Of a stretch of 7,514 bases of DNA, positions 1 through 5,972 are shown one piece after another; positions within the stretch are counted from its first letter, which is position 1; each line of letters starts with the position of its first letter. Origin of the DNA: Rhodanobacteraceae bacterium (lineage in GTDB: Bacteria > Pseudomonadota > Gammaproteobacteria > Xanthomonadales > Rhodanobacteraceae). The notes under the pieces were generated by a model. The model was not told the DNA's origin, ran no database searches, and was given only the letters and a program-made list of their open reading frames with translations. The stretch spans positions 1 to 7,514 of the forward strand of contig JAICIW010000095.1 of assembly GCA_025928735.1 (NCBI GenBank), read 5' to 3'. A program made the position numbers and the translations under genes.

Positions 1-103
1 CCACCCGCTTCCCGAACCGCTGATGCAGCTCCACAAACGCATCAAGGCAGCGATGGACCCGCATGGCATTTTCAATCGTGGACGCATGTACGCAGGGTTC
101 TGA
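1..103 (+). CDS. glcE: Glycolate oxidase FAD-binding subunit GlcE, C-terminal end (5' part outside window)
   Basis: Only the last 33 codons plus TGA (101-103) are visible, read from base 2. The tail contains LHKRIKAAMDPHGIFNRGRMY, which matches the conserved ending of the FAD-linked oxidase C-terminal fold (usually LxxxLKxAFDPxGxFNPGR-Y). GlcD shares a similar ending. GlcE is preferred because glcF follows directly and the usual order is glcD-glcE-glcF. In that complex GlcD and GlcE carry the flavin-oxidase fold and pass electrons to the iron-sulfur subunit during oxidation of glycolate to glyoxylate. The usual Pro of FNPGR is Arg here (FNRGR), a minor variation. The gap to glcF is 42 bp with no visible promoter, which supports co-transcription. 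The family is certain; the choice of GlcE over GlcD rests on context. Confidence 0.85.
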   Translation, partial: HPLPEPLMQLHKRIKAAMDPHGIFNRGRMYAGF

Positions 104-145
104 CTTCGCTGAAGATTTCGTTCGGTAAACCAATTCCCACTTTCC

Positions 146-1372
146 ATGCAGACCAACCTTGCCACACCGTTCAAGAACACCGCCGAAGGCGACGAGGCCG
201 AGGCGATCCTGCGCGCCTGCGTCCATTGCGGTTTTTGCACCGCAACCTGCCCGACGTATCAATTGGTGGGTGACGAACTGGATGGACCGCGCGGCCGCAT
301 CTACCTGATGAAAATGGTGCTGGAAGGCGAAGCGCCGAGCCGCAAGACCCAAGTGCACCTCGATCGCTGCCTGACCTGCCGCGCGTGCGAGACCACGTGT
401 CCGTCCGGCGTCCAGTATGGACGACTCGTGGATATCGGTCGGGCCGAGGTGGACGCGCGGGTTCGGCGCCCGCTCGGCGAACGCATCATGCGACGCGTGC
501 TGCGTGCGATCGTGCCGTATCCGAAACGCTTCGGTTTTTTCTACAGGCTCGGGCGAGTCGCGCCGCAAGCGTGGTCGGGCGGCATGTGCAAGACACCGCG
601 GCGCCTCGAAGCCGCATCATCGCCCGCGAACCGCGGGCTCGAGCGCAAGATGCTGGTGCTCGACGGTTGCGTGCAACCGGTCGCTGCCCCCGCCACCAAC
701 GCGGCGGCGGCGCGCGTGCTGGCGAAGCTCGGCATCGAACTCGTACGCGCCGAAGGCGCGGGCTGCTGCGGCGCCATCAGCCATCATCTGACCGCACCCG
801 AAGAAGCCAGGGCATTCATGCGCCGCAACATCGACGCGTGGTGGCCCCACATCGAAGCCGGCACCGAGGCCTTGGTGATGACCGCGAGTGGCTGTGGCGC
901 AATGGTGCGCGAGTACGGCCATCTGTTGCGCGATGATCCGGACTACGCGGCGAAGGCAGCGCGTGTTTCGGAGTTGACGCGAGATTTGAGCGAGATATTG
1001 GCGCGCGAAAACCTGCAAGCCTTCGCAGACACTGGCCACGGTCACCGTATCGCGTGGCACTCGCCCTGCACCCTGCAGCACGGCCAGAAAATCGTGGGCG
1101 TGGTGGAACAGATTTTGCGAACGGCAGGCTTCGAACTCACGCCGGTGCGCGACAGCCATCTATGTTGCGGCTCGGCCGGCACCTATTCGCTGTTGCAGAA
1201 AAATTTCTCCGAGTCCCTGCTCCGCAACAAGCTTGATGCGCTCCAGGCAGGTCGCCCGACGGTCATCGCCACTGCCAACATCGGCTGCCAGTTGCACCTT
1301 GGCAGCGAATCGGCGGTGCCGGTGCATCACTGGATCGAATTGCTGGACGACCCGAGTCTCGCATGCAGCTGA
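146..1372 (+). CDS. glcF: Glycolate oxidase iron-sulfur subunit GlcF
   Basis: This 408-aa protein matches the usual GlcF length of about 405-410 aa. It is the electron-transfer subunit of glycolate oxidase (glycolate to glyoxylate) and likely works at the cytoplasmic face of the inner membrane. Two 4Fe-4S ferredoxin motifs are complete: C25-x2-C28-x2-C31-x3-C35 and C75-x2-C78-x2-C81-x3-C85. The segment VGDELDGPRGRIYLMK (41-56) between them is characteristic. Two cysteine-rich CCG domains follow: C175, C207-C208-G209 and C250; then C308, C340-C341-G342 and C381. No cluster ligand appears to be missing. The ATG at 146 is the only usable start: an in-frame stop lies at 110-112, no alternative start codon lies between, and the protein begins MQTNL much as known GlcF proteins do. 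No good Shine-Dalgarno precedes it, so translation may depend on coupling with glcE. It converges with the gene to its right. Confidence 0.96.
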   Translation: MQTNLATPFKNTAEGDEAEAILRACVHCGFCTATCPTYQLVGDELDGPRGRIYLMKMVLEGEAPSRKTQVHLDRCLTCRACETTCPSGVQYGRLVDIGRAEVDARVRRPLGERIMRRVLRAIVPYPKRFGFFYRLGRVAPQAWSGGMCKTPRRLEAASSPANRGLERKMLVLDGCVQPVAAPATNAAAARVLAKLGIELVRAEGAGCCGAISHHLTAPEEARAFMRRNIDAWWPHIEAGTEALVMTASGCGAMVREYGHLLRDDPDYAAKAARVSELTRDLSEILARENLQAFADTGHGHRIAWHSPCTLQHGQKIVGVVEQILRTAGFELTPVRDSHLCCGSAGTYSLLQKNFSESLLRNKLDALQAGRPTVIATANIGCQLHLGSESAVPVHHWIELLDDPSLACS

Positions 1373-1377
1373 GACTC
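1354..1377. terminator. Inverted repeat at the convergent gene ends, possible bidirectional hairpin
   Basis: GAGTCTC (1354-1360) and GAGACTC (1371-1377) form a perfect 7-bp inverted repeat around a 10-nt loop. It covers the last codons and TGA of glcF and overlaps the TGA of the convergent gene (1376-1378). There is no T-run on either side, so it is not a classical intrinsic terminator. A hairpin that protects 3' ends, or a pause site, is possible. It could also be chance within coding sequence. Confidence 0.3.
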
Positions 1378-2629
1378 ACTTGTACAAGAGGTATTTCCGC
1401 CGAACCTTTTCGAACTGCGACAGGCCGGCTTGCCAGCGCCGCTGCATCTCGGAGACGGGAATGTTTTTCTCGATATCCTGCCGTACCCAGTCGTTGCCGA
1501 TCAGGCGATCGAAACCGGATACCTTGAAGGCGAACTGCTGTGGATAGAGTTCGTGGATCGTCGCGATCACGGTGAGCCCGACGACCACCGGGTTGAACGC
1601 ATCGCGGTCCATCACATGCACCTCGATGCCGTTGCACGACTTGCCCTGATATTTCGAAAAGGTCGGCGTGAAATGGACGGGCCGGAACCGCACGCCATCC
1701 AGGTGCTTGCCGTTGAGCACGCGCGACAATTTGTCGGCGTCGATCCATGGCGCCCCGATCAGCTCGAACGGGCGCGTCGTACCGCGGCCTTCGGACACGT
1801 TGGTGCCTTCCATCAGGCCCATGCCCGGATATACCAGCGCCGTGGTTTCGGTCGGCATGTTGGGCGAGGGCATCACGAATTGCAGCGGCGTATCGTCGTA
1901 ATACATCGACCGCCTCCAGCCGCGCATCTTCACCACCGTCAGGTCGGCGCCGATGTGGAACTCACTGTTGAAGAGCTCGGCCAGTTCGCCGATCGTCATG
2001 CCATAGCGCAGCGGAATCGGATACTCGCCCACGAACGAAGCGAACTTCGGATCGAGCACCGGCCCCTGCACCCTGGTGCCGCCGATCGGATTCGGTCGAT
2101 CCAGCACGAGGATCGGGATGTGCGCCGCCGCCGCGGCCTTCATCACGTCCGCCATCGTGTACAGATAGGTGTAGAAGCGCGCGCCGACGGCCTGGATGTC
2201 GAACACCAGCACGTCCACACCCTTCAGCATCGCCGGCGTCGGCTGGCGCGTCTTGCCGTACAGGCTGTACACCGGCAAGCCGGTCGCCGGATCGCGGTCC
2301 GACCCGACGCTCGCACCCGCCTGGTGTGCGCCGCGGATACCGTGCTCGGGACCGAACAGCGCAACCAGATGCACGCCCGGCGTATGCGCCAACAGATCGA
2401 CATCGCTGACGAGTTCGCGATCGACGCCGGTCGGATTGGTGATCAGTCCGACGCGCTTGCCGCGGATCAGATCGAGCCGATCGTGCAGCAATACTTCGAT
2501 GCCGGTCTGGAAGGCGGCCGTGGAATGCTCGTGCACCGCAGCCGGCATCGCCGCGAATGACGTCGAACATGCCCACAGCGCGAGCAGTGCGACGATGGTC
2601 CGGAAGGCGCGGCCGCCATCAATAGTCAC
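1376..2629 (-). CDS. namZ: Secreted DUF1343 / GH171 exo-beta-N-acetylmuramidase, NamZ family
   Basis: This 417-aa exported protein belongs to the DUF1343 family, whose founding enzyme NamZ (YbbC) of Bacillus subtilis releases N-acetylmuramic acid from the non-reducing end of peptidoglycan fragments (GH171). Family signatures run in order: GLITNPTGVD (61-70), FGPEHGIRG (92-100, with E95-H96 as plausible active-site residues), VFDIQAVGARFYTY (142-155), LDRPNPIGG (176-184), then PLRYGMTIGELAELFN, PSPNMPT, GMGLMEGTNVSEGRGTTRPFE and GAPWID. The reading frame is open to 2764, but the best start is the GTG at 2629. It places a hydrophobic signal sequence (RTIVALLALWACSTSFA) at the N terminus and overlaps the upstream gene's stop by 11 bp. 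No Shine-Dalgarno is obvious, so re-initiation after the upstream stop is likely. Cys21 gives a poor lipobox (LWAC); cleavage after Ala26 is as likely. The family is secure; the exact substrate is inferred. Confidence 0.93.
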   Translation of the reverse strand: MTIDGGRAFRTIVALLALWACSTSFAAMPAAVHEHSTAAFQTGIEVLLHDRLDLIRGKRVGLITNPTGVDRELVSDVDLLAHTPGVHLVALFGPEHGIRGAHQAGASVGSDRDPATGLPVYSLYGKTRQPTPAMLKGVDVLVFDIQAVGARFYTYLYTMADVMKAAAAAHIPILVLDRPNPIGGTRVQGPVLDPKFASFVGEYPIPLRYGMTIGELAELFNSEFHIGADLTVVKMRGWRRSMYYDDTPLQFVMPSPNMPTETTALVYPGMGLMEGTNVSEGRGTTRPFELIGAPWIDADKLSRVLNGKHLDGVRFRPVHFTPTFSKYQGKSCNGIEVHVMDRDAFNPVVVGLTVIATIHELYPQQFAFKVSGFDRLIGNDWVRQDIEKNIPVSEMQRRWQAGLSQFEKVRRKYLLYK

Positions 2630-4271
2630 GCTGCTGCCACTGGTTGTCGGTGATCTTCGGCTGCGTCGCCTTGCCGCCAGCATGGACCTGAAGATCGTCC
2701 ACGTACCAGCCGCGGCCATTGATTTCGTCATCGGTCCGGTAGCGGAATTGGACGAACTGCGCATCCGCCGGCAACGCCACCGTTTTGGTTTGCCAACCGT
2801 CGCTGGAACCCGTCAACCCATCGAGCGCCTGCCAATGCACGCCATCGGGCGATGCCTCGATGCTGCCGTAATCGTCATCGGGTTGCAAGCGATACCAAGT
2901 CTGGAAAGTCAACGTGGCGCCGGAATGCGGCTCGACTTTGGCGGTCAACGTTCGGTTCAAGTAATCGCCATAGCCGGAGAACCACGCAGGCCCGCCATCG
3001 GGCGCGGTGACGGGAATCGCGTTGGCGATGTCGGTGTTGATGTCGTGCAGCGCGGTGACGGCGGACGGGCCATGCCGGTTCGGGTGCACGCGATTGGTCA
3101 GGATCACGGCAACGATATTGTTGCGCGTGTTGATGACCAGCGACGTCCCGGTAAAACCTTCATGACCCGATGAGTGCGGCCCGGAAAGCGCGCCCATCAG
3201 CCAGCCGCGATCGATCGACCAGCCAAGGCCGGTGGCGTCGTCCGGAAATTTCTTGTCCCAGTTGGTCAGCAGCAGATCGACCGCGTGCTGCGACAACACG
3301 CGGGCGCCGTCGTAGGTGCCGCCGTTCAACATCATCTGTCCGAAAATCGCAAGGTCGTACGCGGTGCTGAAAACCCCGGCGTGCCCGGCGACGCCGTCGA
3401 GCGCCCAGGAATTTTCATCATCGACAGATCCCCACAGCATGCCGCGATGCGTCCATGGCTGGTATTCGCTTGCCGTGATGCGCGGCTTCAGTTTCGCCGG
3501 CGGGTCGTACATCGTGTCCGTCATGTGCAACGGCCCGGTGAGATGCTTGCTGATGAACACGTCTTCGCGCTCGCCGCTCAGCTTTTCGATCAAGGCGCCC
3601 AGGGTGATGAAGTTGATGTCGCTGTAAACGTAGTGGGTGCCGGGCGGATGTTCGAGCGGCAGTTGCAATACGTAGTCCATGCGGTCCTTGCGTGAGCCCT
3701 TGATTTCGAACAGCGGCGTCGGCGGGTCGGGGCGGAATCCGGATGTGTGCGTCAGCAACTGCCGTATCGTCACTTCCTCCTTGCCGTGAACACCGAACTG
3801 CGGCAGGTACTTGGCGACCGGATCATCGAGCTTGAACTTGCCCTCGTCCCACAACTGCATGATCGCGACAGCCGTGAACAGCTTCGAGACGGAAGCCATG
3901 TCGAAGATTTCATCCCTTTCCATCGGCCGCGGATCGCTCGCCAAGGCGTAATCGCCATTCGTGTAGAGCGACGCGTAACCATAGGCCTCCCATTTGGCGA
4001 TCACGCCGCGGCGTGCGACCAGCACCACGGCGCCAGGAGCGGCGCGACGGGCCAGCGCGCGGCTGACGGTACCGTCGATGTCGTCCAGCGCCTGTGGCAC
4101 GAATCCCGCCTCGGCTGCCGAGCCGTCGTGCAAAACCGTTGCGCAAGGACAATCCGGCCGATTCCAGGCATGCGCATACGAAGGATTGGCGGCCCTTGCC
4201 GGCGCTATCCCGACCAGCATCATCGCCAGAACGACGGACATCGATACTCGAACCTGATTGCCTGCAATCAT
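2619..4271 (-). CDS. Secreted serine beta-lactamase-fold hydrolase, AmiE-like muropeptide amidase candidate, with C-terminal beta-sandwich
   Basis: This 550-aa protein begins with a Sec signal peptide (cleavage near ARA-A, residue 27-28). The class C beta-lactamase/esterase-type domain spans about 55-415. It shows S127-V-S-K130 (nucleophile and general base of SxxK), Y216-S-D218 in the YxN position, and H370-E-G372 followed by FTGTSL in the KTG-like position. RQLLTHTSGF (170-179) and VILTNRVHP (389-397) are typical of this family. Residues 425-530 form an extra domain with alternating hydrophobic strands, LTFQTWYRL, SPDGVHWQAL, FRYRTDD and WYVDDLQV. It resembles the jelly-roll ending of M6 immune-inhibitor-A peptidases and choice-of-anchor domains, so a binding role is plausible. 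The neighbouring NamZ-family gene suggests an AmiE-like activity, cutting the MurNAc-L-Ala bond. An esterase or D-amino-acid peptidase remains possible. ATG 4271 is preceded by GAGAAGG (4288-4282), 10 nt away. It is the middle gene of the operon. Confidence 0.93.
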   Translation of the reverse strand: MIAGNQVRVSMSVVLAMMLVGIAPARAANPSYAHAWNRPDCPCATVLHDGSAAEAGFVPQALDDIDGTVSRALARRAAPGAVVLVARRGVIAKWEAYGYASLYTNGDYALASDPRPMERDEIFDMASVSKLFTAVAIMQLWDEGKFKLDDPVAKYLPQFGVHGKEEVTIRQLLTHTSGFRPDPPTPLFEIKGSRKDRMDYVLQLPLEHPPGTHYVYSDINFITLGALIEKLSGEREDVFISKHLTGPLHMTDTMYDPPAKLKPRITASEYQPWTHRGMLWGSVDDENSWALDGVAGHAGVFSTAYDLAIFGQMMLNGGTYDGARVLSQHAVDLLLTNWDKKFPDDATGLGWSIDRGWLMGALSGPHSSGHEGFTGTSLVINTRNNIVAVILTNRVHPNRHGPSAVTALHDINTDIANAIPVTAPDGGPAWFSGYGDYLNRTLTAKVEPHSGATLTFQTWYRLQPDDDYGSIEASPDGVHWQALDGLTGSSDGWQTKTVALPADAQFVQFRYRTDDEINGRGWYVDDLQVHAGGKATQPKITDNQWQQRDY

Positions 4272-4316
4272 GCTTCTTTGGCCTTCTCGAAATGAACCGC
4301 GGTAAATGGATCCGCA

Positions 4317-5399
4317 TCAATAATGGATCGCCTGGGTCTGCTGACCCAGCACTTTCCAGATCGCCGGATCTTCATAACCCAATACCCAGGCCGAAAATCC
4401 GCGGAAGTGATACTGGCGGACCAGTTTCAGCTTTTCGGAAAACGAGCGGGCGTTTTCAATGAACAGCCATTCGAAAACACCGTTGGGCCCCGGCCAATAC
4501 ACATAGTCCACGCCCATCGAGTCCATCCACTGCGGCGTGACCTGATGGCGATCGAGCAAGTCCTGCACTTCGCGCCAAGTGATTTCATCGCGCGTCGAAT
4601 GCGGGCCCTTCTTGTCGCTGTACGCGGCGTACCAGTGATCCGAATAAGTGGGAACGCCGAATGAAACCTTGTCCGGATCGATGCCAAGCCGCACCAGATA
4701 ATCGGCCATTCGCCGCATCCACGGCAGGCCGGCGACGGGTCCGGGCGGCGTCAGGGCCGTGTTCTGGTCGTAGGACATGAACGACATGAAATCGCCGATC
4801 GCGGCCAGCTTCTTGAAATCGAAAGCCCCTTTCCAGTTCTCATAAAGAAACTTGCTGAAATCGGAACTATCCGATGCCGGCACCGGCTGCTCCGCCTTGA
4901 CCACCGCCATCGAAATCTTGAAACCGTGGGCGTGCAATGCCTTGGCCGCCTCACGGTAGAAATCCGTGTAGGCCTCGCCATCGCTCACATGCACGTTTTC
5001 GAGATCGAATTGCCAGCCGTAATAGTGATCGTGCTGCGCGTCGTACAGCATGATGTCGATCGCACGCGCGCGCGCCTTGGGGTCATTCAAGAACGCGTGG
5101 ATGCCTTCCTGGTCGAAGCTCGCGACGATCGGCATGACCTTGACGCGGTTGGACGCCGCGATCTGCAACACGCGCGGATCAACACCGCCGTAAACCGTCC
5201 CGTATTTGTCGATGTGATACGCCGCCGGCACGATGATGGAGATCTGTGACGCATGCGCCTTGAAACTCTGCAGCGCGTCCATCGTGTCGGTCATGTAGAA
5301 CAGGTTTTCCGACTTCACGGATTGGGCCAGGGCATTCCCCGAAGCAAACACCAATCCGCACCCGAGCAGCAGGGCAAGACGAAAACGTCTCGAGGTCAT
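4317..5399 (-). CDS. Secreted glycoside hydrolase family 18 protein (SleL/YaaH-like glucosaminidase candidate)
   Basis: This 360-aa exported GH18-fold enzyme has a signal peptide (RRFRLALLLGCGLVFASGNALA, cleavage after Ala25). The active-site strand reads YGWQFDLENV (127-136), so E134 is the catalytic acid and D132 its partner. The first two Asp of the DxxDxDxE motif are Tyr127 and Gln130. The form resembles GVNIDFENV of SleL/YaaH spore-cortex N-acetylglucosaminidases more than true chitinases. Other GH18 marks are MSYDQ (208-212), PPGPVAGLPWM after it, and GFSAWVLGYEDPAIW near the end. The frame is open up to 5504, but the ATG at 5399 is preferred because GGGAG sits 9 nt upstream and the signal peptide then starts properly. 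ATG 5408 directly abuts GGGAG, and ATG 5420 lacks a ribosome site. It is the first gene of the leftward operon, 45 bp before the next. It probably cuts GlcNAc linkages in peptidoglycan; chitin oligomers are the main alternative. Confidence 0.9.
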   Translation of the reverse strand: MTSRRFRLALLLGCGLVFASGNALAQSVKSENLFYMTDTMDALQSFKAHASQISIIVPAAYHIDKYGTVYGGVDPRVLQIAASNRVKVMPIVASFDQEGIHAFLNDPKARARAIDIMLYDAQHDHYYGWQFDLENVHVSDGEAYTDFYREAAKALHAHGFKISMAVVKAEQPVPASDSSDFSKFLYENWKGAFDFKKLAAIGDFMSFMSYDQNTALTPPGPVAGLPWMRRMADYLVRLGIDPDKVSFGVPTYSDHWYAAYSDKKGPHSTRDEITWREVQDLLDRHQVTPQWMDSMGVDYVYWPGPNGVFEWLFIENARSFSEKLKLVRQYHFRGFSAWVLGYEDPAIWKVLGQQTQAIHY

Positions 5400-5408
5400 T
5401 TCGTTCAT

Positions 5409-5413
5409 CTCCC
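5409..5413 (-). promoter_or_regulatory. Ribosome binding site of the GH18 gene
   Basis: GGGAG on the minus strand lies 9 nt before ATG 5399 and directly touches ATG 5408. This spacing decides for the 5399 start. Confidence 0.65.
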
Positions 5414-5589
5414 ATCCCATGGCTTCATCGACCGGCAAGCAAGGCCGCTTTCCGAGCGCAGACGATCGGCGATGCACGCAAAAAGCCGCCGCCGATGATT
5501 GCACTCGCCCTCACCGCCAGCCAACGACGCGGCCCGGTTGCACGACAGTTCGCACGGCCGACGACGGTGTGTTCTTGTGGCCGGGATCG

Positions 5590-5612
5590 TACACGCGCGC
5601 AATACGCGTGTA
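5590..5612. promoter_or_regulatory. Perfect inverted repeat TACACGCG-N7-CGCGTGTA, operator candidate
   Basis: Two perfect 8-bp arms (5590-5597 and 5605-5612) flank a 7-nt spacer, a 23-bp dyad of the size bound by dimeric helix-turn-helix regulators. It lies 191 bp upstream of the GH18 start and 361 bp upstream of the receptor start. The left arm TACACGCG recurs at 5938-5945. There is no T-run, so a terminator is unlikely. No regulator gene is in the window, so the binding protein cannot be named. Confidence 0.5.
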
Positions 5613-5807
5613 GAGGCGACCTCGACGACGGAACGGGCGGCAACGGCGCGCCCGCGCAGCTGCGAATGTGCAGCAGACAAGCGGTTTTGACACGTTTCGA
5701 GCATCCCGGCAGCTAACGAAACCATAACCCCCAGCTATGTCGAGTGACGGTCTTTTCATTGGTGGTTTTCGTCGGCCATTGATTATGCTCGACGGCATAC
5801 CGCGAGG

Positions 5808-5837
5808 GCGCACGAAGAGGTTTCGAGGGTCGTGCGC
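5808..5837 (+). repeat. Hairpin-forming inverted repeat GCGCACGA / TCGTGCGC
   Basis: Perfect 8-bp arms at 5808-5815 and 5830-5837 enclose a 14-nt spacer. The element lies 136-165 nt before the receptor start, so it could fold in the receptor mRNA leader or serve as a second DNA dyad. A smaller CGCCA-GGGT-TGGCG hairpin follows at 5854-5867. Without a mapped transcription start these alternatives cannot be separated. Confidence 0.4.
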
Positions 5838-5937
5838 ATGGTGCTGCTGCCCCCGCCAGGGTTGGCGTTCGCACATGGCTTGCGACTCGATACACCAGCA
5901 ATTGGAAGTGCCGCGCTCACCACACCCGCAAGCTCAC

Positions 5938-5949
5938 TACACGCGTGAA
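5938..5949. promoter_or_regulatory. Second copy of the TACACGCG half-site, overlapping a CACGCGTG palindrome
   Basis: TACACGCG (5938-5945) repeats the left arm of the 5590-5612 dyad. The overlapping CGCGTGAA (5942-5949) matches the right arm at 6 of 8 bases. The perfect 8-bp palindrome CACGCGTG lies at 5940-5947. It ends about 10 bp before the receptor ribosome site, a position suited to repression of transcription or translation. Confidence 0.35.
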
Positions 5950-5958
5950 CCATCCACC

Positions 5959-5964
5959 GGGGAG
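5959..5964 (+). promoter_or_regulatory. Ribosome binding site of the TonB-dependent receptor gene
   Basis: GGGGAG lies 8 nt before ATG 5973 and 11 nt before the adjacent in-frame ATG 5976. The spacing favours 5973. Confidence 0.8.
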
Positions 5965-5972
5965 TACGTAAC

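Larger units (their letters stand above)
5400..5972. other. 573-bp divergent intergenic region
   Basis: No convincing gene lies here. Short open frames exist on both strands but have arginine/cysteine-rich, low-plausibility products and no ribosome sites. The region must hold promoters for both the leftward hydrolase operon and the rightward receptor gene. It contains several palindromic elements (5590-5612, 5655-5664, 5808-5837, 5854-5867 and 5940-5947). No strong sigma-70 promoter could be picked with confidence: a perfect TTGACA at 5687-5692 lacks a good -10, and TTGGTG (5759-5764) with TATGCT (5784-5789) has a 19-nt spacer. Confidence 0.7.

Noticed and set aside
1430..2560. 376-codon plus-strand frame opposite the NamZ-family gene
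   Set aside because: A shadow frame rich in His/Arg/Asp with no family motifs; the minus strand carries clear DUF1343 signatures throughout.
2619..4271. Reading the serine hydrolase as an antibiotic-resistance beta-lactamase
   Set aside because: The SxxK/YSD/HEG pattern with FTGTSL and the NamZ-family neighbour fit the AmiE/esterase branch, and the length with its extra C-terminal domain is unlike AmpC enzymes.
5655..5664. 10-bp palindrome CGCAGCTGCG
   Set aside because: Perfect, but it has no second copy or related half-site nearby, and short GC-rich palindromes are expected in this composition.
5687..5716. Perfect -35 hexamer TTGACA on the plus strand as a promoter for the receptor
   Set aside because: At 16-19 nt spacing the best -10 candidate is GCTAAC (3 of 6 matches), too weak to call a promoter from sequence alone.
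5511..5876. 121-codon minus-strand frame in the intergenic region
   Set aside because: No start context and an Arg/Pro-rich composition typical of a chance frame in GC-rich DNA. It runs through the dyad and hairpin elements.
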